Shown: positions 8,321 through 16,980, counted from the stretch's first letter. The stretch: 64,000 nt of DNA from Mucilaginibacter flavus (GCF_030409315.1 NZ_JAUFPS010000036.1:1-64000), one strand, 5' to 3'. Notes: generated by a model from the sequence alone, not told the origin. Numbers and translations: made by a program.

Positions 8321-8941
8321 ATGGCAAGATGTTCATTTTTTAGTTTTTCCTATGAAGACGTCAAGAATTTCCGGGTGAATGTCGTACGAAACAGTTGGCT
8401 TCACCACCAAGATGACCAGACTTTCTATGACCGATCAATTTGGGAAGAGGAGCGTGTAAAAACACCGACCAGGATAAAATCGATTATCGATGAGGGTTTG
8501 GTGGGAACGTCAGTAACAGCAGTATTGATCGGTTCTGATACTGCATCAAGACGTTACGTCAAATATGAATTGGCAAGAAGTTTTGAGCGTGGCAATGGTA
8601 TCCTTGGGGTACATATCAACCGAATCAGGGATAAATATAGTTGTACCGCGGCAAAAGGTCTAAATCCATTAGACAGATTTGGCTTTGAAATTTCGGAGAA
8701 CGGCAAAAAGATTTGGTTCTATGAGCTGATTAATGGAAGATGGTATAAATTTGAAGATTTACCGGAGATTAACAATAAAAAGTCTAATACGCTCTATTTC
8801 GAAGGTGGTTGGTTTAGTAATGACTTTGGTAAATTTTTTCGATTCTCTGATTACTTTGAGACCTATTGCTGGATTAATGATAACGGCTATCGGAATTATT
8901 GCCATTGGGTAGAGGCCGCAGCGGAAGATGCAGGACGCTGA
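8321..8941 (+). CDS. ThsB/MTH538-type TIR-like protein, last gene of the TIR operon
   Basis: The 206-residue protein begins CSFFSFSYEDV and contains VTAVLIGSDTASRRYVKYEL (Glu83) and GILGVHIN. It is related to the 4817 gene by the same RxYVKYE and GxLGxxIxN segments, but has a longer aromatic C-terminus. A 6-base gap joins it to the preceding gene. Having two such paralogues plus the diverged 7658 gene resembles Thoeris loci with several ThsB proteins that recognise different phage triggers; that parallel is inference. Confidence 0.8.
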   Translation: MARCSFFSFSYEDVKNFRVNVVRNSWLHHQDDQTFYDRSIWEEERVKTPTRIKSIIDEGLVGTSVTAVLIGSDTASRRYVKYELARSFERGNGILGVHINRIRDKYSCTAAKGLNPLDRFGFEISENGKKIWFYELINGRWYKFEDLPEINNKKSNTLYFEGGWFSNDFGKFFRFSDYFETYCWINDNGYRNYCHWVEAAAEDAGR

Positions 8942-9049
8942 TAACCAGTCATAAATCTTTAAAGTTTTCCATTTTATACTTTTGTTTATGTATCAATAGT
9001 TTATAGCTAATAATAGTTGTAGCTTAAATATCAATCTTTGCAGATAAGA

Positions 9050-11968
9050 TTATTTTGAAAATTCCTGTACCAAATGGCTTAATACCTCCGTAAACCCCTC
9101 TGAACGATGTTCCCACTGATTTAGTGGAACCCCATCAGTTGGAAAGGCAGTCAGTTGTCCAAGCCATGGGTACATCTCAATTCGTTCAACAGGATGTAAT
9201 TGTTTGCGGGACTTATTTATAGGCAAAAAATGCCAAGCACAATCTTCACAAATAACAGGAAAAATTTTGGATAGCCCCTTCTCATATCGATCGATTGCTT
9301 TAATAATCTCTTTATCAATTATATAGTTTGAGTTACAAAAGTTTTTTGTTACCAAGAAAATAAAGATGTCTGTTTGTTCCATTTGCTTCTCTATTTGTTC
9401 TTCCCATAAGCCTGGTTCTAATTTGTTGTCATGCCAGATTGTGATTTTTTCTTGTTGAACAAATGGACTTAGGTAAATGTTAAATTCATCCCGTAAGCCT
9501 TTGTCTTCGTGGGCGTACGATATGAATATTTTTTTACGGACGCTTTGAATATTAAACAAATGGTTAAATTCACTCATCAATAATGTCTTTTCATTTGTGG
9601 CTTCGATAGAGTGATATCGGCCATGAATTTTTTCCTTCAACTTTTTAACTGTCACATAATCCTCGCGATTGATAGAGATTTCTATATTTTCCGCTTCATC
9701 AATGCCCAAAAGCACTTCGAAGACTTCTTTTGTCAATTGCGGGTCACGGTCCTGCACGAATATTTCTATCTTTCCATCATTGAAATCGTTATTACAAAGC
9801 GCTTCAACCGTTTTACTTTTAGTAAATACCAAACCATTTTTCCAATACAGATAGTCATCGCTTTTGGACCCATAGCGCGCTAAAAACCTCAGGAAATTAC
9901 TTTTAGGAAAAAAACCTGGGTAAGACAGTGTAAAAGCATGAAGCATCTGTTTTCCTGCCAGCGCTGATTTTCTTCTGTTCGGCTCTCGACATTCTAGAGG
10001 CAAGTATTGTGGAACTATGTAACAAATCCCATCACTACCCTGAATTTCAAAAATTAGCTCAAATTGCTTCATAATCTCTATCCAGGTACTTGTGTCCAAA
10101 TCATGAGTCTTGGTGATCACTTCTACATGATTGTACTCGAATTCATTTTTTTGTTTCGATAGTATCTCATAAATAATTCCAGTAAGCCATTCTGGATCAG
10201 TAAAAATAAGATCATCCAGCAACGCTGATCGTACAGTATTACGATAACGAAAAGAAACGATTGAGCCGGTATCATCAAGAAATTGTAATAAAGTCTCACG
10301 CTGGGAGGCGTTAGTCATTACCGAGGATAAGGTATTATCCACTTTACGGCAGATGTCTTCGTATTCACTAAAATTAATATATTTCCTAAGTTCATTCTTT
10401 AGCGCTTTCCTAATCTCCTCATATACCATCGGAAATGGCTGACCGATGTATGACAGCCCTGCTAAATTGTCAAAAATGCCCATTTTCAAATCGTCAATGT
10501 CATGCTCGTACTGACTAATGCTTTTGGGAATCGTTGCTTCGCGAAGCCTTATTTTGAAATTCTCTTTGCCATCGGTTCCTTGCGTATTTTTTTGAGTTTT
10601 ATTTTGAATATTCAGCACTGTATTGCGCGTAGAGAAATGATCAATATTACGCTTCCAGTAATTTCTCGGATAGACTCCAGCTTCTTCATCAATTAAATCT
10701 GTCTTAGAATCCCAAAGGATCAGATACATTACATTACTACTCATGAATAGCCGGTGAGTGGCGTGATAATATTCTTGCCCGCCAAAGTCCCATAGATTTA
10801 ATTGTATAGTCTTAGGAAATGGCAGCTTAATTGAGTCTGGATTCTCTGTTGCATATTTTGAAATAGCCAATTCAATCTTTGCAATCAATTCTTTTGAAAA
10901 TTCCTCTATCCCGATTGTCCATGTCCTGATCCTTATACCATGCGTCCGCTCAGTGTTAGCTAAGAATTCATTTTCAGTTAGCTGATGCACTAAGGTCGTT
11001 TTACCTACTTCACCGTTACCAAACAAGATTACTTTCCCAATCATATTGATAACGCCTCCTTGTTTGCGCGCCTCATACCAATCTATAACCCGCCGACTAT
11101 CTCGTTTAATAATTTCCAAAGGAGGGGCGGTCATAGAGTTGGTTGCCAGTTGGGTTAACAATAAGCTATCATCAATGGCTGTTTTATTTTTCTGAAAGAT
11201 TGCCTCATTATCAACCCGCGCTTGGAAACGCTCTCTCCTAATGCTTTCACAAATCAGTTGGATTTGATTAATATGATCACGAAAAGAAGCTTTAAAATAG
11301 TATCCGGCCAAATTATTGGCCGCTTGTTGATAGTTTATCTCGTGAGTCGTAAAATATTTCAAATATGTATTATAAGAAATACTGGTAATTTTGTTTTGGC
11401 CAATATACAAATAGGTCAGTTTTGGCAGTGTCGTAACAACTGCAATATCATGAATATTATTATTGGTAATATCGAGATATTCTAAGTCTTTCAAATTTTC
11501 CAGGCCAGTCAAGTCCGTAATAGTATTATCACTGACGTCCAGGTAGTTTAAGTGCTTTAGATTAGCTAACGAGCTCAGATCGATTATGTGATTGTTGCAT
11601 AATGAAAGATGAACTAGGTTGGTCAATGTCCCAATTATTTTTAAAGACCCTATGCCCCATTGTTTAAAAGTTCCGCCATTACATATCAGCGTGGAAAGTT
11701 TACTTAGTTTTATTATTGGCGTAAAATCTGCATTAAAAAACCTATTGTCCTCATGGGCATTTATACTTCGAACTACCCGTTTTTTTCTGTAATCATACCA
11801 TTCATTGCTCAAAACCAACGTCTCCAGTTGAATGCATTTTGTTAATTCTACACTGACAAGGCTTCCAATCAGAAAATCAGCATCGGTTAATTCACATTTC
11901 CCAAGGTCTAAATAGACATCCTTGTTTTCCAAGCACTTCTGAATAATCGTAAGGGCATATATGCTCAT
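9050..11968 (-). CDS. Roco-type protein: LRR, Roc GTPase, COR-like region and C-terminal TIR
   Basis: The 972-residue protein shows leucine-rich repeats at about 85-200 (repeated LxxLxxLxxLDVSxN units). A Roc GTPase follows, with Walker A GNGEVGKTT (317-325), G3 motif WDFGGQE (393-399) and a G4-like NK pair near 444. A COR-like region comes next, then a TIR domain from about 812 (IFISYAHED at 814-822, Glu887 in SNYIIDKEI). The architecture is that of a sensor (LRR), GTP switch (Roc-COR) and NADase effector (TIR). It is transcribed toward the TIR operon with a 108-base gap between stops, so it is independently expressed. A defence role is inferred from the domain set and the island context. 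Confidence 0.9.
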   Translation of the reverse strand: MSIYALTIIQKCLENKDVYLDLGKCELTDADFLIGSLVSVELTKCIQLETLVLSNEWYDYRKKRVVRSINAHEDNRFFNADFTPIIKLSKLSTLICNGGTFKQWGIGSLKIIGTLTNLVHLSLCNNHIIDLSSLANLKHLNYLDVSDNTITDLTGLENLKDLEYLDITNNNIHDIAVVTTLPKLTYLYIGQNKITSISYNTYLKYFTTHEINYQQAANNLAGYYFKASFRDHINQIQLICESIRRERFQARVDNEAIFQKNKTAIDDSLLLTQLATNSMTAPPLEIIKRDSRRVIDWYEARKQGGVINMIGKVILFGNGEVGKTTLVHQLTENEFLANTERTHGIRIRTWTIGIEEFSKELIAKIELAISKYATENPDSIKLPFPKTIQLNLWDFGGQEYYHATHRLFMSSNVMYLILWDSKTDLIDEEAGVYPRNYWKRNIDHFSTRNTVLNIQNKTQKNTQGTDGKENFKIRLREATIPKSISQYEHDIDDLKMGIFDNLAGLSYIGQPFPMVYEEIRKALKNELRKYINFSEYEDICRKVDNTLSSVMTNASQRETLLQFLDDTGSIVSFRYRNTVRSALLDDLIFTDPEWLTGIIYEILSKQKNEFEYNHVEVITKTHDLDTSTWIEIMKQFELIFEIQGSDGICYIVPQYLPLECREPNRRKSALAGKQMLHAFTLSYPGFFPKSNFLRFLARYGSKSDDYLYWKNGLVFTKSKTVEALCNNDFNDGKIEIFVQDRDPQLTKEVFEVLLGIDEAENIEISINREDYVTVKKLKEKIHGRYHSIEATNEKTLLMSEFNHLFNIQSVRKKIFISYAHEDKGLRDEFNIYLSPFVQQEKITIWHDNKLEPGLWEEQIEKQMEQTDIFIFLVTKNFCNSNYIIDKEIIKAIDRYEKGLSKIFPVICEDCAWHFLPINKSRKQLHPVERIEMYPWLGQLTAFPTDGVPLNQWEHRSEGFTEVLSHLVQEFSK

Positions 11969-12107
11969 TTGAAATGGTAATATCCGTCAAATATTCTTAT
12001 TATCAACAATTATATAAAAAATCCTAATTATTTTATATTGATAGAGTTACACTTTATTGGAATACACGAATCTTCCCATTTTCAACGCTTAGGCACCAAA
12101 AGCGCAA

Positions 12108-12190
12108 GGCGGATGAAATGTCAAGGCCGAAGCACCGCTAAAAAACAAATTAAAATGCTTCGCTTGTATAGCCTTTACATTTCATCCGCC
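12108..12190. repeat. Nested inverted repeat, possible structured RNA
   Basis: The outer arms 12108-12127 and 12171-12190 are complementary over 20 bases with one mismatch (ggcggatgaaatgtcaaggc). Inside, cgaagca (12128-12134) pairs with tgcttcg (12156-12162) directly continuing the stem. There is no T run. It may be a structured RNA or a protein-binding cruciform of the mobile element. Confidence 0.6.
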
Positions 12191-12397
12191 GGTCGGTAAC
12201 TTTGCCGGACGCGGTGAAATGGGATTATAATTTTGAGTGAGGAGAAAGGCAGGTGTGTTATGAGGAACGAATTTCACTCCTGCCAGCGGCAGCGAGGCTG
12301 ACGGCGCAATGAAACCCGGCGCGATAGCGCGAGGTGTAATGCAGCCGCCTGCCGTAGCTACATGGTTCCAACGGGTGTACGTGTCGTTTTGCTTTTC

Positions 12398-12442
12398 AGC
12401 AGCAAGGTCGGACGATTTAAATCAACCGCCCGACATGCTGCT
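12398..12442 (+). terminator. Imperfect hairpin, possible terminator
   Basis: agcagca (12398-12404) pairs with tgctgct (12436-12442), and gtcgg pairs with ccgac inside; a short T run follows on the plus strand. No plus-strand gene precedes it closely, so it could instead serve the HEPN gene as a 3' structure or belong to the repeat region. Confidence 0.35.
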
Positions 12443-12530
12443 TTTGGGTTCTTAGCTGTACCATCTTTACGGTCAATAGTTTTCAGAGGAAAGGCGAACG
12501 AATGCCCGCCTGCCAATACTGCTGAGGCTG

Positions 12531-13973
12531 TCAACACTTAATATCTTGTATATATTGCTTGTAAATTCTTTTTGCGACCGTATTAAATTTTGTTACCTGC
12601 CTTGATAGTATTCTCACTGAATCTCCGTCAGGATCAAATGAACTGTTATATCTTGACTGTGAATAGGCATTTTGTAGCAATTGATATAGTTGCGCCCCCT
12701 CTGTGGTATTGAGTTCAAAGACCTCTTTTAATTCATCGGTAAACAATAAGCTTAGCCTTAACAACCTTGATAAGTTATGCATTTGTACCCGGTAGCCTAT
12801 AACCGCTTGTATAATAGCTTTTAAAACGCTTTCAACGGATTGGTGCAAAAGAAATGCTGCAAGCCTGAAATTGTTATCTGCCCTGTATAATTCTGCACCT
12901 CTTAAAAATTCGCTGCCTTGTTTACCCCATCGTTCCCAATTGAACTTTGCCCTTTCCAACAATATCTCCTTAGTTATTTCCTGGTGAGGGGGTAATATTA
13001 ATTCAGGCGACTGAAATAAAACAAATCCCTTTTCCATAACAGTTGACCAAAAGCGCCTACCGATATTTAAGGCTTCTTTTGCGCTGTTTGCCTTATGAAC
13101 TATGGCATGTACATTGGCAAGGTATTGGCAATTGTCTTCTATCTTGTTACTGATTTCATGCTCCGGTGTTTTTTCACCATCGCTTATCAGGATAAGCAGG
13201 TAAAATGTAAACGGCTTGGCATGAGTTCCTAAATGAATAATCATTTGAACCTGCGGGCAACGTTTTACAATCAGATTTTTAATTTCTTCCAGTGCCAACT
13301 TTTCGGCTGCCGATGGTTCGGGGTTTATGGTTCTTAGCGCAATTGGTTCGATGGATGTTTCGGTTAAGCTATTTTCAAGCTTGCTCCGCTTTAGTTGTGG
13401 ACGACCACCCTCTCGCTGGCAGATTAGCCATGCTGCCGAATAGAGTTTAATTAAGTTTTCATAAACGGTAATAACCTCACCTGCATATAAAGCCTCTACA
13501 TCCGCATTATTGTAAAGTGCTATGTGTGACCACTCATGAAGCTGATCCCTATATTCCTGCGGCTTAATTTTCTTAAAGACTTTCTTAATTGCTTTATAGG
13601 GTTCAAGCTGTTCTTTCAAGGAAAGGTTTTTAGGGTAGTATTCCCATTGTTCCTTTTCTTCTTCCAATTGCTCCTCCGTAAGCTGTTTCCGCTGGTAAGA
13701 GAAGTTTTTGTAATTGACTAAAAGCAGGTACATAGCTTCCAAAATCCTCAAGTTGAGGTCATAAATAAAAAGCAGAGTGCCAGGGCCATGACGTTTTTCA
13801 TCGTAATGCTCGTCGTTAACTACATAATAACGCCATTCCTTTAATCGCTTGCCGTGGCCTTTTACTGAATCAGCACTAAAAAAATCAACTACTACAGACA
13901 TTGGATTTTCAACTTCGAAATGGCGAAGTGTCTTAGGGTAATGTTCCCAGGGCGCATAAGTTCCGTTGTACAT
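12531..13973 (-). CDS. HEPN-domain protein with degenerate nucleotidyltransferase-like region
   Basis: The C-terminal third has a HEPN helix pair (FRLAAFLLHQSVESVLKAII region), and the preceding part (about 230-330) resembles a minimal nucleotidyltransferase fold with few catalytic residues. HEPN proteins are often RNases or partners in toxin-antitoxin and defence systems, but the canonical RxxxxH motif is not evident here, so nuclease activity is doubtful. The chosen start is the ATG at 13973 (480 residues); an in-frame ATG at 14015 adds 14 residues. It is divergent from the XRE regulator at 14114. Similar proteins are a common cargo of Bacteroidota mobile elements (from memory, unverified). 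Confidence 0.65.
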   Translation of the reverse strand: MYNGTYAPWEHYPKTLRHFEVENPMSVVVDFFSADSVKGHGKRLKEWRYYVVNDEHYDEKRHGPGTLLFIYDLNLRILEAMYLLLVNYKNFSYQRKQLTEEQLEEEKEQWEYYPKNLSLKEQLEPYKAIKKVFKKIKPQEYRDQLHEWSHIALYNNADVEALYAGEVITVYENLIKLYSAAWLICQREGGRPQLKRSKLENSLTETSIEPIALRTINPEPSAAEKLALEEIKNLIVKRCPQVQMIIHLGTHAKPFTFYLLILISDGEKTPEHEISNKIEDNCQYLANVHAIVHKANSAKEALNIGRRFWSTVMEKGFVLFQSPELILPPHQEITKEILLERAKFNWERWGKQGSEFLRGAELYRADNNFRLAAFLLHQSVESVLKAIIQAVIGYRVQMHNLSRLLRLSLLFTDELKEVFELNTTEGAQLYQLLQNAYSQSRYNSSFDPDGDSVRILSRQVTKFNTVAKRIYKQYIQDIKC

Positions 13974-14054
13974 GATACTATTTTTATACCGGCCTCCATT
14001 AACCAGCAAAAACAAAAGAATAGCGAAACTTAACCGTACCGAACCATAAGCGAT

Positions 14055-14109
14055 TGTACTTTACAATAAAGGCGTTGTTTTGTACATTTACATTTTAACA
14101 ATACATTTG
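14055..14109 (+). promoter_or_regulatory. Bacteroidota promoter with two TGTA-TACA dyads, driving the XRE gene
   Basis: TTTG (14079-14082) is separated by 19 bases from TACATTTG (14102-14109), an exact match to the Bacteroidota consensus. Transcription would begin at about 14114, on the ATG itself. Two dyads, tgtactttaca (14055-14065) and tgtacatttaca (14081-14092), flank and overlap the -33 box and are likely operators for autoregulation by the XRE protein, possibly also acting on the divergent HEPN gene. Confidence 0.7.
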
Positions 14110-14113
14110 ACTT

Positions 14114-14503
14114 ATGGCAGAACCAACCTTACATATCGGCAGAAAAATCAGTAAAATCCGTGAATTAAAAGGTATGAAGCAGGAAACTCTTGCGCATGAA
14201 TTAGGTATTAGCCAACAAGCTGTTTCTAAAATCGAGCAAAGTGCAGATGTTGATGGCGAAGCTTTAGAAAAAATTGCGAAAATTTTGGGGTTGTCTTCTG
14301 AAGCCATTAAGGCATTTACAGAGGAAGCAGTCTTCAATATTATTTCAAATACTTTTCATAATACCAGCAGCGATAATTCAACCTTAATTGCCAGTTCGTT
14401 AAACTATCAGCCAACGTTTAATACCGTTGAAAAAATAGTTGAATTATACGAAAGGTTGTTGTTGGCTGAAAAAGAAAAGAACGAGTTGCTAAAAGGCAAA
14501 TAA
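14114..14503 (+). CDS. XRE-family HTH transcriptional regulator
   Basis: The 129-residue protein has a classical Cro/CI-type helix-turn-helix in residues 6-60 (IRELKGMKQETLAHELGISQ, then AVSKIEQ). The C-terminal tail ends in a charged helix that may oligomerise. It lies divergent to the HEPN gene and its promoter holds candidate operators, so it probably represses itself and perhaps the HEPN gene in an antitoxin-like arrangement; that link is inferred. Confidence 0.85.
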   Translation: MAEPTLHIGRKISKIRELKGMKQETLAHELGISQQAVSKIEQSADVDGEALEKIAKILGLSSEAIKAFTEEAVFNIISNTFHNTSSDNSTLIASSLNYQPTFNTVEKIVELYERLLLAEKEKNELLKGK

Positions 14504-14544
14504 TAAGAAGTGGTCAAAAAATATTAAATTGCCGACATCTGAAA

Positions 14545-14616
14545 GGACAAATTCTTTTGTCCAATTGTGATAAGGTTTAGGTTAAAGTCCCCAAACAGCG
14601 ATTGTAAGGGGACTTT
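14545..14616. terminator. Bidirectional terminator between XRE and response-regulator genes
   Basis: The stem aaagtcccc (14584-14592) / ggggacttt (14608-14616) is followed by a T run on plus and preceded by A/T on the other side, so it can end both convergent genes. A smaller hairpin ggacaaa / tttgtcc lies at 14545-14562. Confidence 0.75.
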
Positions 14617-14620
14617 GTTT

Positions 14621-14974
14621 TTATAAAACCTTTTCAGAAACCAATTGAATTAGATTATCAATATCGAATGGTTTAGGCAAGTACGCATCGGCACCGTGGT
14701 CAATTGCAAGTTGCTCAATATCGTTACTGGCAGAGTAAAGAATTATCGGGATGTGCTTTATACGCTCGTCGCTCTTTATATCCGAGCATAATTCAGTTCC
14801 CAACCCAAATGAGAGTAGAAAATCGAGGATAATAAGTTCTGGGTTAATTGCCGCAATCTCATTAAGCGAGATAGAGCGATTCACTTTTATGACAGCGTAA
14901 CCATTTTCGCGAAGTATTAACTCCATTATGTCTAAGGTGTCTGCGTCGTCTTCAACAATGAGCGTTTTTTTCAT
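14621..14974 (-). CDS. Stand-alone CheY-like response regulator
   Basis: The 117-residue receiver domain has the acidic pair in IVEDDAD, the phospho-acceptor Asp in ELIILDFLL and the conserved Lys in LPKPF. There is no output domain and no histidine kinase within the element. It could be phosphorylated by a host kinase, or act on the mobilization genes downstream. Single receiver genes next to relaxases occur in Bacteroidota elements (from memory, unverified). Confidence 0.85.
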   Translation of the reverse strand: MKKTLIVEDDADTLDIMELILRENGYAVIKVNRSISLNEIAAINPELIILDFLLSFGLGTELCSDIKSDERIKHIPIILYSASNDIEQLAIDHGADAYLPKPFDIDNLIQLVSEKVL

Positions 14975-15093
14975 GACTTAACATTCGTAATTCAAATTTA
15001 ATTTTTAATTAAAAAAATGTCAATAGTTTTCTTAATTAAATGGCTCTTTTAGAGCATAATGCTGATTTACAAAAGAGATATATAACCGTCAGA

Positions 15094-15618
15094 TTATTTA
15101 TTTTCGGTTTTCAAATAAGCAGTATCCATCGCTGCTAAGGTTCTCTTTTTCGCAATCTGCTTTAGATAAATCCACGCCCGTTGATAATGAGCCGATTGCT
15201 CATTTTGCATATGCTGGCCGTAAGCATCAATTGCTTTACCGCCTAAAGAATATAAGTAGGTTATAACGACCAAGCATATACCCCAGGGAATAAGCCTGCC
15301 AAATACGATTTTATAGTACTGCCCCTGGTTGGTTTCAGGAAATAATAATATCCGTATTTGTTTAGTGATGGATGTTGGCACCTTGCTCAATTTTTCATAG
15401 ATCTGTTTAAGCAAGGTCAATTCGTCATTCTGTTTGATGTTCTGCTTGATTTCCCTTACTTCAGTAAGTATAGTATTTATCGCAATTGAATAGTCAGGGA
15501 CTGGATTATCGGTAATTTTTGTTACCTGCTTTTCCATCTCTGTATTCTTTTTTACGAGGCTATCAACAATCTCGTCGTTGCTATCCATTCTTTGGTTTAG
15601 TTCATCTATTTCTTTCAT
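15094..15618 (-). CDS. Coiled-coil membrane protein of the mobilization operon
   Basis: The 174-residue protein has an N-terminal coiled coil (about residues 1-85), one hydrophobic segment (IPWGICLVVITYLYSLGG, about 110-127) and a basic C-terminal tail. The start overlaps the relaxase stop by 4 bases, so it is translationally coupled to it. It may tether the relaxosome to the membrane or to a helper coupling protein. I do not recognise a named family. Confidence 0.6.
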   Translation of the reverse strand: MKEIDELNQRMDSNDEIVDSLVKKNTEMEKQVTKITDNPVPDYSIAINTILTEVREIKQNIKQNDELTLLKQIYEKLSKVPTSITKQIRILLFPETNQGQYYKIVFGRLIPWGICLVVITYLYSLGGKAIDAYGQHMQNEQSAHYQRAWIYLKQIAKKRTLAAMDTAYLKTENK

Positions 15619-16601
15619 CTTGATATTCCTCTGCTTTGTTGTTGTTCATTTTTCTTTCTACGCTTTCTTTCCGGGCTATCATCATCGTCGGCTATATTGC
15701 CAAGTAAGTCACCAAATAAATCTGCTCCTGCTGATAGCGATTGCCTCAAATAATGGGTTTCCGGCTCCGGCTTTAAATAAGTTGTTTTTTCGGTCTTGTC
15801 CTGGCTTTCTCTTTTCTGCTTCGCGTTTTCCATTGCTTCCCTTAACTGATCTGCCAAACTCTTTTCCGGTTTAAACTGCTGCTGCTCTATGGCCTGGTTA
15901 AGCTTTGCATAACTTAAACTGCGGTCAATCTCTGATCCTTTAAATTTGTATTCGCCTTTACTGAAACTGATGCCCTGTACTTCCGTAGTGCCGCTTTTGA
16001 ATTTCAAATGGGTAACAATACCCTGCTTGGCCAATACTTGATTTAGGTCATTGATGTTTTTTACTTTTTTGCTGGCCGCCTTGATGGCATCGAATAATTC
16101 ATATTTGATTTTGTCCTCGCCTTTTAGCTGTTGGCGGTTAACACGCTCTTTACCCGGTGACAGGTAAAGACCATGTTTTAAGGTCAATTCTTTTGCTACC
16201 TGTACATTCCGCTGCTTTTGAAAGTTATCGGATATGGTTTTACCATTATTACTTACCCGGTTGTAAACGATATGGATATGCGGATGATCTTTATCCCGGT
16301 GCTTTACGATTAAGTACTGCGTGTCCTGTATCTTCATTTTTTTCAGATACTCTTTCGCCAACATCACCATTACCCCATCGTTCAACTTAGCGGCATCGTT
16401 TACGCTCCAGCTTAAAGCAATATGACCGACTGCTTTTCCTAAATTGGGATTGTATTTTCGTTGCAGGTTAAAATCATTGATAGTCTGATTAACCTGCTGC
16501 ATTCTTACGCCTGCGGCATCCAATACGACCGCATCATGTTTTTGCACCACATACCGAATACATCCGCCAAAGCTTCTACCTGTTATCACTTTCCCTATCA
16601 T
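15615..16601 (-). CDS. MOBP-type relaxase/mobilization nuclease
   Basis: The 328-residue protein has the relaxase histidine triad HPHIHIVYNR (His106, 108, 110) and N-terminal GRSFGGCIRYVV typical of the MobA/VirD2 (PF03432) family in Bacteroidota. It would nick oriT and stay attached to the 5' end during transfer. The catalytic Tyr is probably Tyr17 (IRYVV). The gene starts 26 bases before the end of the MobC gene. The C-terminus is charged and low in complexity, and lacks a helicase or primase. Confidence 0.9.
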   Translation of the reverse strand: MIGKVITGRSFGGCIRYVVQKHDAVVLDAAGVRMQQVNQTINDFNLQRKYNPNLGKAVGHIALSWSVNDAAKLNDGVMVMLAKEYLKKMKIQDTQYLIVKHRDKDHPHIHIVYNRVSNNGKTISDNFQKQRNVQVAKELTLKHGLYLSPGKERVNRQQLKGEDKIKYELFDAIKAASKKVKNINDLNQVLAKQGIVTHLKFKSGTTEVQGISFSKGEYKFKGSEIDRSLSYAKLNQAIEQQQFKPEKSLADQLREAMENAKQKRESQDKTEKTTYLKPEPETHYLRQSLSAGADLFGDLLGNIADDDDSPERKRRKKNEQQQSRGISR

Positions 16602-16980
16602 TGTTATTGAGACGTTTTAAAGTAATATCTATCTCGTTCAAAATTTTACTGCAATCCCTCGCTACAGTTAATAGTCCAAGTTGATGCGCAAGCTTTGTTA
16701 ATTGATTTAAGTTATTGGCAAGCTCGGCGAGCATCCAAAGGATGCGCCGCTCATCGTCTGTTAATCGAGGAACCACCTTAGCGCTTTTGGCTGCTGCCCT
16801 TATCCAACTACTTGACCGCATGCCTGCGGTCTTGGCTTTACTATCGATATAAAAGCGTTCGGTCGCTGTCATCCTGATGCGAATTATCAACTCACGTTTA
16901 ACCCTTTTCTTCGGTGCTCCACCTTTGTTTTTGGGCTGGGTTACCGGTTGTTTGTTAGTTGTCTTTACTGTTGCTTCCAT
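16576..16980 (-). CDS. MobC-like relaxosome accessory protein
   Basis: The 134-residue basic protein has a ribbon-helix-helix-like segment (ELIIRIRMTATERFYIDSKA) followed by helices ending in AELANNLNQLTKLAHQLG, as in MobC/relaxosome proteins. It is adjacent to and overlapping the relaxase gene, and downstream of the candidate oriT. Role: bind oriT and help the relaxase open the strands. Confidence 0.85.
   Translation of the reverse strand: MEATVKTTNKQPVTQPKNKGGAPKKRVKRELIIRIRMTATERFYIDSKAKTAGMRSSSWIRAAAKSAKVVPRLTDDERRILWMLAELANNLNQLTKLAHQLGLLTVARDCSKILNEIDITLKRLNNNDRESDNR

Larger units (their letters stand above)
11969..12530. other. Intergenic stretch with structured repeats, no gene
   Basis: The half near 11969-12060 is AT-rich and should hold the Roco promoter; a half site resembling the operator of the first gene (ccgtcaaatat) occurs near 11985. 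From about 12090 the composition becomes GC-richer and contains two hairpins (12108-12190 and 12398-12442). I find no credible open reading frame here. Confidence 0.5.

Noticed and set aside
4817..8941. Classical Thoeris (thsA plus thsB) system
   Set aside because: ThsB-like genes are present, but no SIR2-SLOG or membrane ThsA is visible in the window.
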